From Actinomadura physcomitrii (lineage in GTDB: Bacteria > Actinomycetota > Actinomycetes > Streptosporangiales > Streptosporangiaceae), in contig NZ_WBMS02000004.1 in the NCBI RefSeq assembly GCF_008923205.2, positions 248,001 through 312,000 of the forward strand: DNA of 64,000 nt, in the 5' to 3' direction. Numbering within the stretch: position 1 is the stretch's first letter; every line of letters starts with the position of its first letter. Shown here in pieces: positions 53,738-61,457 of this stretch. The notes under the pieces were generated by a model. That model saw only the letters and a program-made list of their open reading frames with translations, ran no database searches and was not told the DNA's origin. A program made the position numbers and the translations under genes.

Positions 53738-55276
53738 TCAGTCCTTGCCGCGGGCGGCCACCCACTCCAGGTTCCAGCCGTACGCCTCGTCGACCGACAT
53801 CTTCCCCCAGCGGGGACGGCCCGGCGGCGGCAGCACGAACCGGCCCTCGCGCCGGACGACGAGTTCCCCGCCCACGTTCTCGATGAGCGCGAGCACGGCG
53901 TCGCGGGAGCCGTCCATGCAGTCGTCCATGCGCATCTCGATCGGCGCCGCGTTCACCGGGAACAGCGTGGCGATCGCGTCCAGGCCGCGGAAGTCGTCCG
54001 CGCCGTCGTAGATCTCGGCGAACACCAGGATCCGCTTGAAGTCGGCGGTGTGGTCCAGGTTGATGGTGAGGTTCTCGCCGGTCTCGATCGCGCCGGTGCG
54101 GTCGTCGGCGTCCAGCTTGATGAACGGCGGCCGGTCGAGGGCGCCCATGTCGCCGAGCGCGTGGATGATGCCCCGGCGGCCGCTCTGGAGTTCCCACAGG
54201 CAGCACAGGTCGAGGTCCAGGTCGACGCCGCGGCGGCGCTTGCCGAGCCGTCCCTTGGCGACGCCCTCGCGCGCCGTCCAGTTGAGGTTCACCCGCATGT
54301 GGCCGGAGGTGGCGCCGTGCTTGGTGAGCGACACCGTCGGCTTGCTCTTGGTCAGGGAGATCTTCCCGCCCTCCGGCACGGGCGCCTGCGGAGGCTGGCC
54401 CTGCGGCGGCGGGCCCTGCGGCGGTCCTTGCGGGGGCGCGTAGCCGTGCGCGGGCGGAGGAGCGTACTGCCCGGGAGGAGGCGGCGGCATGTACTGGCCG
54501 CCCGGCGGCGGCGGTGGCGGGGCGTAGTCGCCGGGCGGAGGCGCGTACTGGCCCGGCCCTGGCGGCGGAGCGTACTGGCCCGGCCCCGGAGGAGGCGGCG
54601 CGTACTGGCCGGGGGGAGGCGGCATGTACTGGCCGCCGGGCGGTGCGTACTGCTCTGGCGGGGCCTGCGGAGGCGGCGGCTCCTGCGGCTGAGGCGGCGC
54701 GGGAGCGGGCGCCTGCGGAGGCGGCGGGGCCTGCGGGGCCGCCCCCTGGCCCGGGTCGTCGACGGAGATGCCGAAGTCGGTGGCCAGGCCCGCGAGCCCG
54801 GTGTCGTACCCCTGCCCGACCGCGCGGAACTTCCAGCCGCCCTGGCGCCGGTACAGCTCGCCGAGCACGAACGCGGTCTCGCTCGTCGCGCCCTGGCTGT
54901 CGAAGCGCGCGATCTCGGTACCGGCGGACGCGTCCGCGACCCGCACGTACAGGCCCTGGAACTGGCCGAACGTCCCGCCGTCCGCGGACGCCGCGATGAC
55001 GATCTTGTCGATGCCCGGCTCGACCCGGTCGAGGTCCGCCGACAGGGCGTCCACGGTGACCGGCCCCTGCCGCTTTCCCTCGTGCCGCACCGCGCCGGAC
55101 GCGTGCGCCGGCTGGTTGTAGAAGACGAAGTCGCCGTCCGAGCGCACCCGGCCGGACTCGGTCAGCAGCAGCGCCGACGCGTCGGCGTCCGGCACCCCGG
55201 GGCCGCCCTGCCAACCGACCTCGACGCGCACCGCGGAGACCGGCACCGCGGTGTTGGCGCCCTTCTGCATGGACAT
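53738..55276 (-). CDS. TerD-family protein with Pro/Gly/Gln-rich linker
   Basis: 512 residues from the ATG at 55276 (GAGGAG four bases upstream). TerD domain ~1-180: [26 protein letters not shown], and [22 protein letters not shown]...[23 protein letters not shown], with the acidic calcium-binding loops. A ~135-residue linker rich in QYAPPP/QYMPPP repeats follows. The second half (~320-512), [18 protein letters not shown]...[11 protein letters not shown]...[18 protein letters not shown], is another TerD-like beta-sandwich. Such proteins belong to tellurite-resistance/stress systems at the cell envelope. No terB or terC lies beside it. Confidence 0.9.
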   Translation of the reverse strand: MSMQKGANTAVPVSAVRVEVGWQGGPGVPDADASALLLTESGRVRSDGDFVFYNQPAHASGAVRHEGKRQGPVTVDALSADLDRVEPGIDKIVIAASADGGTFGQFQGLYVRVADASAGTEIARFDSQGATSETAFVLGELYRRQGGWKFRAVGQGYDTGLAGLATDFGISVDDPGQGAAPQAPPPPQAPAPAPPQPQEPPPPQAPPEQYAPPGGQYMPPPPGQYAPPPPGPGQYAPPPGPGQYAPPPGDYAPPPPPPGGQYMPPPPPGQYAPPPAHGYAPPQGPPQGPPPQGQPPQAPVPEGGKISLTKSKPTVSLTKHGATSGHMRVNLNWTAREGVAKGRLGKRRRGVDLDLDLCCLWELQSGRRGIIHALGDMGALDRPPFIKLDADDRTGAIETGENLTINLDHTADFKRILVFAEIYDGADDFRGLDAIATLFPVNAAPIEMRMDDCMDGSRDAVLALIENVGGELVVRREGRFVLPPPGRPRWGKMSVDEAYGWNLEWVAARGKD

Positions 55277-55295
55277 AACGCTCCTCGTCGTCAAC
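55269..55295 (-). promoter_or_regulatory. terD initiation region, duplicated at 2060-2086
   Basis: 27 bases comprising GACGAGGAGCGTT, the ATG at 55276 and the next two codons. A copy with one change lies at 2060-2086 between short direct repeats. The GAGGAG is the ribosome binding site of the TerD gene. Confidence 0.75.
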
Positions 55296-55410
55296 CGATG
55301 CCGACAAACCTACGGGCAGACGCACGGCACCGCGACCTGCATGTGAGGTGGACGCACGACACGTCCGCGGAGTTCCGCGCTCCCGCCGGGCACCGCAGAG
55401 GAAGACGCCG

Positions 55411-56460
55411 TCAGGGCACGCGGGCGGTCCACTCCACGGTGGCGAACTTGTCGGTGACGTACTTGTCCGCGAGGCGGAGCTCGTCCTCGGTCAGCCCGTC
55501 CGCGACCAGGCCGTACCGGCCCCGGAAGTGCGCGATCATCCGGTCGATGATCTCCTCGCGGGGCAGGCCGGTCTGCCGGCGGAGCGGGTCGACGCGCTTG
55601 ACCGCGCTCGCGATGCCCTTGTCGGAGATCTTCTCCCGGCCGATCCGCAGCACCCGCAGCATCTTCGCCGCGTCGATGTCGTAGGACATCGTCACGTGGT
55701 GCAGCACGGCGCCGCCGGCGAGGCGCTTCTGCGCGGCGCCCGCGATCTTCCCCTCGTCGGAGGTGATGTCGTTGAGCGGCTGGTACCAGGCGCGGATGCC
55801 GAGCTCGCCGAGGGCGCCCAGCACCCAGTCGTCGAGGAACGCGTAGCTCTCCGCGAACGACATGCCCGCGACGAGCGAGCCGGGCGCGTACAGCGAGTAG
55901 GTGATCGTGTTGCCGGGCTCGACGAACATCGCGCCGCCGCCGCTGATGCGGCGCACGACCTCGACGCCGTACCGTCCCGCCTCCTCGGCGTCGACCTCGT
56001 TGCGCAGCGACTGGAAGCTGCCGATGACCACGGCCGGCGACGCCCACTCCCACACCCGCAGCGTCGGCGGCCGGCGGCCCGCGCCGACCTCCTCCGCGAG
56101 CACCTGGTCGAGCGCCATGTGCAGCGCGGGCCCCTGCGGCGGCTCGTGGACGAGGCGCCACTCGTGGTCGCGCCAGTCCGACGCGTGGGAGACGGCCCGC
56201 CGCACCGCGATCCCCACGGCCTCGGCGGTGATGCCGAGCATCACGGTCCCGGCGGGCAGCCCCGCCTGGACGCGGGCGCCGATCTCCCTGGCCTCCAGCC
56301 CCGCGGGCAGCCCGTCCAGGACGGCGTTGATGGCATCGAGCGCCTCGTCGGGCTCCATGAAGAAGTCGCCGCTGATCCTGGGGCGGCGCAGCAGGCCGTC
56401 CACCACGTCGACGTCGGCGACCACGAGCTTGCCGCCGGGGACCTTGTACTCACCGTGCAT
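55411..56460 (-). CDS. Lipoate--protein ligase family protein
   Basis: 349 residues. The N-terminal ~90 residues (MHGEYKVPGGKLVVADVDV...FFMEPDEALDAINAVLDG) match the small domain that is C-terminal in E. coli LplA, so the order is swapped. The catalytic BPL/LplA domain follows: PALHMALDQVLAEEV, VVIGSFQSLRNEVD, the lipoyl-AMP loop VVRRISGGGAMFVEPGN, and the lysine in SDEGKIAGAAQKR. It would attach scavenged lipoate to E2/GcvH proteins. The start ATG has no clear ribosome binding site. Confidence 0.88.
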   Translation of the reverse strand: MHGEYKVPGGKLVVADVDVVDGLLRRPRISGDFFMEPDEALDAINAVLDGLPAGLEAREIGARVQAGLPAGTVMLGITAEAVGIAVRRAVSHASDWRDHEWRLVHEPPQGPALHMALDQVLAEEVGAGRRPPTLRVWEWASPAVVIGSFQSLRNEVDAEEAGRYGVEVVRRISGGGAMFVEPGNTITYSLYAPGSLVAGMSFAESYAFLDDWVLGALGELGIRAWYQPLNDITSDEGKIAGAAQKRLAGGAVLHHVTMSYDIDAAKMLRVLRIGREKISDKGIASAVKRVDPLRRQTGLPREEIIDRMIAHFRGRYGLVADGLTEDELRLADKYVTDKFATVEWTARVP

Positions 56461-56586
56461 CACGTTCGTACAAACCCCGCCGCGCCACCGGCGATTCCGC
56501 CCCGGAGGCCGGTGGCGTGGCGGGGGCTGGGACGGGCGCGCGGCGGGGGTGTTGCATACGGTGGTCCTCAGGAGGAGGTCGGTGCC

Positions 56587-57552
56587 GTGAGCAATCTCGA
56601 TGTGCGGCCCAGCGCCGTCGCGTGCGGGGGCCGGGAGGACGTACCCGGAGGGCCGGTGCACGAGGTGCTGCCGCCGCGCCGGGTGCCGCTGGGCGAGAGC
56701 ACGTTCGTCCGGCGGCTGCTGCCGAGCCTGGGGCGGCGGATGGTGGGCGCCTGGTGCTTCGTCGACCACTACGGGCCCGACGACATCGCCGATCAGCCCG
56801 GCATGCAGGTGCCGCCGCATCCGCACATCGGGCTGCAGACGGTCAGCTGGCTGCACGAAGGCGAGGTGCTGCACCGCGACAGCCTCGGGAGCCTGCGGAC
56901 CGTCCGGCCACGGGAACTGGGGCTGATGACGGCGGGCCGGGCCATCGCGCACTCGGAGGAGTCGCCGCGCGAGCACGCGCGCCTGCTCCACGGGGCGCAG
57001 CTGTGGGTGGCGCTGCCGGACGCGCACCGCCGCACGGACCCGGCGTTCGAGCACCACGGGGATCTGCCGGTCGTGACCGGGCCCGGGTTCAGCGGGACGG
57101 TGATCCTCGGCGAGTTCGACGGGGCCGCCTCGCCCGGGACGGTGTTCACCCCCATCGTCGGCGCGGACGTCGCCCTCGCCGACGGGGCGGACGTCCGGCT
57201 GCCCGTCGAGCCGGACTTCGAGTACGCGGCGCTCACGATGTCGGGCGTCACGGAGGTGGACGGGGTGCGGGCCGAGCCCGGCTCGCTGGTGTACCTCGGA
57301 TGCGGACGCCGTGAGCTGCGGCTGCGCGCCGACGGGGCGAGCGGGCTGGTGCTGCTGGGCGGCGAGCCGTTCGCGGAGAAGCTCGTCATGTGGTGGAACT
57401 TCGTCGCGCGGTCGGGCGAGGAGATCCGGCGGGCGCGCGAGGAGTGGACGTCCGGTGACGGGTTCGGCGCCGTGCACGGCTACCACGGGCCCCCGATCCC
57501 GGCGCCGGCCCTTCCGGACGTCCCCCTCAAACCCCGGGGCCGCGTGCGGTGA
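56587..57552 (+). CDS. Pirin family protein
   Basis: 321 residues from a GTG preceded by GGAGG (with more distant spacing). Bicupin: the metal-site motif HPHIGLQTVSWLHEGEVLHRDSLG and HSEESPREHARLLHGAQLWVALP, then the C-terminal cupin ending EKLVMWWNFVARSGEEI and GYHGPPIPAPALP. Pirins act as quercetinases or as redox/iron-responsive regulators; which applies is not clear. It is convergent with, and overlaps by 26 bp, the next membrane protein gene. Confidence 0.92.
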   Translation: MSNLDVRPSAVACGGREDVPGGPVHEVLPPRRVPLGESTFVRRLLPSLGRRMVGAWCFVDHYGPDDIADQPGMQVPPHPHIGLQTVSWLHEGEVLHRDSLGSLRTVRPRELGLMTAGRAIAHSEESPREHARLLHGAQLWVALPDAHRRTDPAFEHHGDLPVVTGPGFSGTVILGEFDGAASPGTVFTPIVGADVALADGADVRLPVEPDFEYAALTMSGVTEVDGVRAEPGSLVYLGCGRRELRLRADGASGLVLLGGEPFAEKLVMWWNFVARSGEEIRRAREEWTSGDGFGAVHGYHGPPIPAPALPDVPLKPRGRVR

Positions 57553-58549
57553 CCGTCGCGCGCGACCGGACGGCCTTGAGCAGTGCGGCGAGCATGATGA
57601 TCCCGGCGGCGATGCTCAGCCCGTACTGGACGACGGAGACGGCCGGGTACTCGGGCGCCTCGTAGCCGCCGGGCCGGACGAGCGCCCAAGGGAGCCTCCA
57701 CGCCGCCCAGGCGAACAGCGAACCCGACGACGTGAAGGCCACGCCCATGGGAATCCACGAGGGCATCCTCGGCCGTCCGGTGGCGATGGCGCGGATCGCT
57801 GCGGCGCCCAAGGCCGCCCAGAGCGCGGAGTTGCCGGTGAGCAGCCGCCCGTTGAGGTCCATGACGTCGCGGTGCGCGGGCGCGAGGCCGAGCGTGCCGC
57901 CCGCCGTCCAGTACGTCCAGAGCAGGACCAGTGCGGCCACCAGGACGTAGAGCGCCCCGAGGCGGGTGCGGGCGAGGCGCGGGGGCGGGCGGTCGCCGAT
58001 CCGGCCGAGGAACGCGGCCGGCCACCGTTCGCGCAGGTGGATGGGGAGTGCGATGGCCACGCCCAGGGCCATGCCCGCGAAGCCGATGGTGATGAAGACC
58101 ATCTCCCAGGACGGCACCGCGTCCCCGCTCCCGGAACCGCCCGAGTCGCCGCCTCCCGAGTCGGCTCCGAGGAACGCGCCGGCGAGCATGTAGGGGATCA
58201 TCGGGACGAGGAACCCGGCCGCCATCCAGGCGAAGAAGATGAGCGGCGGCGCGGGGACGCGGCGGCGCCCGGGGCGTTGCGCGAGGACCAGTCCCAAGAC
58301 GACGCCGACGACGGCCATGCCGACGGTGACCGTGTTCAGCAGAATCCAGTCGCCGTCACCGAACGACGACGGCGTATGCCCCAGCAGCGCCGCCACCACC
58401 CATACGACCTTCACCAGGAGATAGAGCGACAGCGACAGGGCGGCGCCGTAGCCGCCCGCGGCGCGCAGCGCCGACCATCGGGCGCCGACCCGGTCCGCCT
58501 CGGCCGGTGCCGCGGCGCCGCTCTCCGGTGCTTTCCACCTCATGTTCAT
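57527..58549 (-). CDS. Multi-pass membrane protein of unknown function
   Basis: 340 residues from the ATG at 58549 (GGGAGG nine bases upstream; a second ATG two codons in). Seven or eight hydrophobic segments: LSLSLYLLVKVVWVVAALLG, WILLNTVTVGMAVVGVVLGLVL, APPLIFFAWMAAGFLVPMI, a Gly/Ser loop, WEMVFITIGFAGMALGVAIALPI, and more to the end. The topology resembles unnamed actinobacterial membrane proteins; no transport or enzyme motif is visible. Coding quality is good. Confidence 0.75.
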   Translation of the reverse strand: MNMRWKAPESGAAAPAEADRVGARWSALRAAGGYGAALSLSLYLLVKVVWVVAALLGHTPSSFGDGDWILLNTVTVGMAVVGVVLGLVLAQRPGRRRVPAPPLIFFAWMAAGFLVPMIPYMLAGAFLGADSGGGDSGGSGSGDAVPSWEMVFITIGFAGMALGVAIALPIHLRERWPAAFLGRIGDRPPPRLARTRLGALYVLVAALVLLWTYWTAGGTLGLAPAHRDVMDLNGRLLTGNSALWAALGAAAIRAIATGRPRMPSWIPMGVAFTSSGSLFAWAAWRLPWALVRPGGYEAPEYPAVSVVQYGLSIAAGIIMLAALLKAVRSRATVTARGPGV

Positions 58550-58666
58550 GGTGGCGAGCCTCCCGGGGAGCACCGGGTCGGCGCCTCCCCCGCGAAGGTC
58601 GTCCGCCTCACCCGCACGGGTGAGACCGCGCGAAGCCGCCCCGAGCGGCGGTTCCATGCGCGCGCT

Positions 58667-59845
58667 CTAGCGGTCGGCCGGAAGGAAGCGGTCGAGGGCG
58701 TCGGCGACCAGCTCGGGCTGTTCGAGGGTCTGCATGTGCGGCGTCCCCGGCAGCACCTGGTACGCGGAGCCCGGGATGCGCTCGGCGACGCCCGACATGA
58801 TCTCCGGCGTGGTCGAGCAGTCCTCCTCTCCCACCAGGATCATGGCCGGCACGTCGAGCGCGGTGAGCCTGCCCTGGACGTCGACGCCCCCGAAGGCGCG
58901 CCAGGCGGCGGCCCAGTCGGCGGGGTCGAAGCGCCGGATGCGCTCGCGCGCGTACCGCACGCCCCATCCGTTCGCCGCGAGCGCGGGGGCGGTGAACCAG
59001 CGGGTCAGGGTCGGGACGACCTGGGCCTCCATGCCGTCCGTCTCGCCGGAGCGCGCCCGTCCCTCGAACGCGCCGAACGCGTGGTCGGTGGTGGCGAGCA
59101 GCGCCAGCGACGCGATCCGCTCGGGCGAGCGCACCGCGAAGGTCTGCGCGATGCCGCCTCCCATGGACAGCCCGACCACATGCGCGCGCTGCACGCCGAA
59201 CGCGTCGAGGACGCCGCCCATGTCGCGGGCGAGGTCGTCCATGGAGAACGGGCGCGGGGCGCCGGCCGCCGCGCCGTGGCCCCGGAAGTCGTAGGCGAAG
59301 ACGCGGCGGCCCCGCGCCAGGCGCTCCATGACCGGCTCCCACATCCGCCAGTCGACGCCGAGGGAGTGCGACAGGATCACCGCGGGCCCGTGGTCGCCCT
59401 TCTGCGCGACGACGGTCTCGTGGTCGTCCAGCTGAACGCGGTGCAGAGCCGGCTGGTCCGGGAGGCCCGCCTCCCGCAGCACCTCATTGACGACGTCCAA
59501 TGCGTTGAGCGCGCGCGGGAAGCCCGCGTAGACGGCGATGTGCTCCGCAAGGGCGAGCAGTTCGTGGGGCGCGACGCCCTGGTGGAGCGCGCCGCGCACG
59601 TGGCCGGCCAGGCGCCGGTCGGCGCCGCCGATCGACGCGATGATCGCCGTGCTCGCGATCTCCCGGTCCCGGCGGGACAGCTCGGCGCGCGCCAGCGGGC
59701 CGCCGAACGCCCCGTCGAGCACGGTCTCGTACATCTGCGGAGAAATGCGGCGCACGTCGCTGAAAGCCTGCTCGGCCGGCACGCCCATCAAGCCCTCGTA
59801 CGCCCTGCTCCCAGTACCGCGGCTTCCACCCTCATCACGGTTCAT
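58667..59845 (-). CDS. Carboxymuconolactone decarboxylase-like / alpha-beta hydrolase fusion
   Basis: 392 residues from the ATG at 59845 with GGAGGAGGG upstream. The N-domain ~1-125 is CMD-like (RISPQMYETVLDGAFG, SRREREIAS-like LSRRDREIAS, HVRGALHQGVAPHELLALAEHIAVYAGFPRALNAL), without the CxxC of AhpD. The C-domain ~130-392 is a hydrolase with nucleophile GLSMGGGIA, acid GEEDCS and His GTPHMQ, of the 3-oxoadipate enol-lactonase type. PcaL fusions carry these two activities of beta-ketoadipate breakdown in the opposite order. A LysR gene precedes it. Confidence 0.88.
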   Translation of the reverse strand: MNRDEGGSRGTGSRAYEGLMGVPAEQAFSDVRRISPQMYETVLDGAFGGPLARAELSRRDREIASTAIIASIGGADRRLAGHVRGALHQGVAPHELLALAEHIAVYAGFPRALNALDVVNEVLREAGLPDQPALHRVQLDDHETVVAQKGDHGPAVILSHSLGVDWRMWEPVMERLARGRRVFAYDFRGHGAAAGAPRPFSMDDLARDMGGVLDAFGVQRAHVVGLSMGGGIAQTFAVRSPERIASLALLATTDHAFGAFEGRARSGETDGMEAQVVPTLTRWFTAPALAANGWGVRYARERIRRFDPADWAAAWRAFGGVDVQGRLTALDVPAMILVGEEDCSTTPEIMSGVAERIPGSAYQVLPGTPHMQTLEQPELVADALDRFLPADR

Positions 59846-59936
59846 CGCGCCCTCCTCCGAGCAACGGCCCGCGCTGTGCGGGACGCCTCGATCGTGGCGC
59901 GGCACGCCGTCAGATGTCCAAGACATGATCGAGCTA

Positions 59937-59953
59937 CTGGTGAGATCTCTCAC
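59937..59953. promoter_or_regulatory. LysR-type candidate site with GTGAGA-TC-TCTCAC
   Basis: GTGAGA-TC-TCTCAC (59940-59953) is a perfect dyad directly after the lysR stop and 95 bp before the CMD-hydrolase start. The 10-mer CTGGTGAGAT (59937-59946) recurs on the opposite strand at 60866-60875, upstream of lysR, which points to a shared regulator. Confidence 0.6.
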
Positions 59954-60859
59954 TTATGAAGCGACGGACGCGAGGTCCGGGTGGTCTCGCATGAAGGCGA
60001 TGAACGCCGCCAGCGCCGGGCCCGGCCTGCGGCCCGCCGGCCATGCCAGTGACGGCGCCCAGGTCGGCTCCGGATCCAGCCGGACGACCGCGACCGGAAG
60101 CCCCGGCTCCTCCGCGATCGAGCGGGGGACGACCGCCGCCGCGAGCCCGACGCTCGCCATGGCCCGCGCCGTGCTGTACTCGCGGGTCTCGAGCCGGATC
60201 CGCGCCGCCGCCCCCGCCTCGGCGAAGGCCGACAGGACGATCTCGCGGATCACCGACCCCGGCGAGAAGCAGGCGAGGTCCACGCCGTCCAGCGCCGCCA
60301 CCGGCACCCGGTAGCGGCCGGCCTGCGGCGCCGACTCCGCGGTGATGAGGACGAGCGGCTCCTCGCCGAGCGGCAGCGAGGCGAGCCGCCGGCCCTCCTC
60401 CTGCGGGGGCAGCCGGACGACGGTCGCCGCGTCGAGCCGCCCGCCGTGCAGGCCGGCGAGCATCTCCTCGGTGTTGTGCTCCCGCAGGTCGACGTCGACC
60501 TGCGGGTACTCGGCGGAGAACGCGGCGAGCAGCCGGGCGAGCCGGACCGTCAGCCCGCGCGCGATGCCGAGCCGGATGCGGCCGCGCGTCCCGCCGGCCC
60601 AGCCGCGCATCTCCTCCTCCGCCGCGGCGATGTCGGCGAGGATCCGTTCCGCGTGCTCGAGGAGGGCCGCCCCGGCCGGGGTGAGCTCCACACGGTGGTT
60701 GTCGCGGTCGAACAGGGCGACGCCGAGCTGCCGTTCGAGCTTGCGGATCTGCTGCGACAGCGCGGGCTGCGCCATCTGCAGCGCCTCGGCGGCGCGGGTG
60801 AAGTGCAGTTCCCGCGCCACGGCCCGGAAGTACTCGAGCTGACGAGATCCCATCATCAC
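59954..60859 (-). CDS. LysR-family transcriptional regulator
   Basis: 301 residues. The winged HTH is at ~3-62 (RQLEYFRAVARELHFTRAAEALQMAQPALSQQIRKLERQLGVALFDR) and the substrate-binding domain ~90-295. Three possible adjacent starts exist (GTG at 60859, ATG at 60856 and 60853). It lies upstream of the CMD-hydrolase gene on the same strand. The subfamily is that of CatR/BenM-like aromatic-catabolism regulators. A repeated 10-mer on both sides suggests control of itself and the hydrolase gene. Confidence 0.92.
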   Translation of the reverse strand: MMMGSRQLEYFRAVARELHFTRAAEALQMAQPALSQQIRKLERQLGVALFDRDNHRVELTPAGAALLEHAERILADIAAAEEEMRGWAGGTRGRIRLGIARGLTVRLARLLAAFSAEYPQVDVDLREHNTEEMLAGLHGGRLDAATVVRLPPQEEGRRLASLPLGEEPLVLITAESAPQAGRYRVPVAALDGVDLACFSPGSVIREIVLSAFAEAGAAARIRLETREYSTARAMASVGLAAAVVPRSIAEEPGLPVAVVRLDPEPTWAPSLAWPAGRRPGPALAAFIAFMRDHPDLASVAS

Positions 60860-60865
60860 GCCAGC

Positions 60866-60875
60866 ATCTCACCAG
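60866..60875 (-). promoter_or_regulatory. CTGGTGAGAT motif upstream of lysR
   Basis: Same 10-mer as at 59937-59946, here 7 bp before the lysR start. A site so close to the start would suit autorepression. Confidence 0.5.
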
Positions 60876-60939
60876 ATCGCGAGGTCAGACCATCGCCGTC
60901 TTGGCTTCGTGGCGGACCGGGAAGTTCACCGAGGCGGCT

Positions 60940-60987
60940 GAGGAAGGACAGCATGTGGCACTGCGACAGCGACGCGACGAGCAGTTC
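60940..60987 (-). pseudogene. Fragment with an OsmC-family signature
   Basis: In the frame overlapping the AhpD-like stop codon the bases encode ELLVASLSQCHMLSFL, preceded by Pro. This matches the highly conserved helix of OsmC-type thiol peroxidases, PEELLVASLSACHMLWFL, including the reactive-site Cys-His. Similarity stops on both sides; there is no start codon or length for a functional protein. OsmC and AhpD proteins both handle peroxides, so a deleted neighbour gene is plausible. It is a short match (16 residues), so the call is tentative. Confidence 0.5.
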
Positions 60988-61420
60988 AGGCCGGGGCGGA
61001 CGCGGCGATGCCGACGCGGTTCCAGGCGTTGATGGCGGCGATCGTCCAGACCAGGTGCGCCAGCCGCCGCTCGTCGAAGTGCTCGCGGGCGGCGGTGACG
61101 ACCGCGTCGGGCACTCCGCCGGCGGCGATCACGGTCATGGCCTCGGCCAGCTCGAGGGCCGCGCGTTCCGGGCCGGTGAACAGCGGGCTCGCGCGCCAAG
61201 ACGCGAGAGCGCGCAGGCGGTCGTGCTCCTCCCCCGCCGCCAGCGCCGCCCGCGTGTGCAGGGAGAGGCACATGGCGCAGCCGTTGATCTGCGAGACGCG
61301 GATGCGGACGAGCTCGGCCAGCGCCGGGTCGAGCGGCCCGCTCGCGACCGCGTCGACCCCGGCCATCGCGGCGTGGACCCCGGGCGCGGCGGCCTGGACG
61401 TCGATGCGCTTCCCGGTCAC
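60986..61420 (-). CDS. AhpD-like carboxymuconolactone decarboxylase family protein
   Basis: 144 residues from a GTG with GGGGAGGG upstream. The redox motif CAMC (Cys48, Cys51) followed by His55 in LSLHTRAAL is the AhpD type, placing it among alkylhydroperoxidase partners. RIRVSQINGCAMC and FDERRLAHLVWTIAAINAWNRVG are conserved family segments. It lies between the acyl-CoA ligase and LysR genes, all on the minus strand. Likely a peroxidase or reductase accessory. Confidence 0.9.
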   Translation of the reverse strand: MTGKRIDVQAAAPGVHAAMAGVDAVASGPLDPALAELVRIRVSQINGCAMCLSLHTRAALAAGEEHDRLRALASWRASPLFTGPERAALELAEAMTVIAAGGVPDAVVTAAREHFDERRLAHLVWTIAAINAWNRVGIAASAPA

Positions 61421-61457
61421 CGGCCCTCCCCGGCACGTCCCGGGACCGCGACGCGGC

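Noticed and set aside
54420..54720. Purine/pyrimidine-biased repeats in the terD linker considered as a mobile element
   Set aside because: They encode in-frame QYAPPP-type repeats of the TerD protein and have no element ends.
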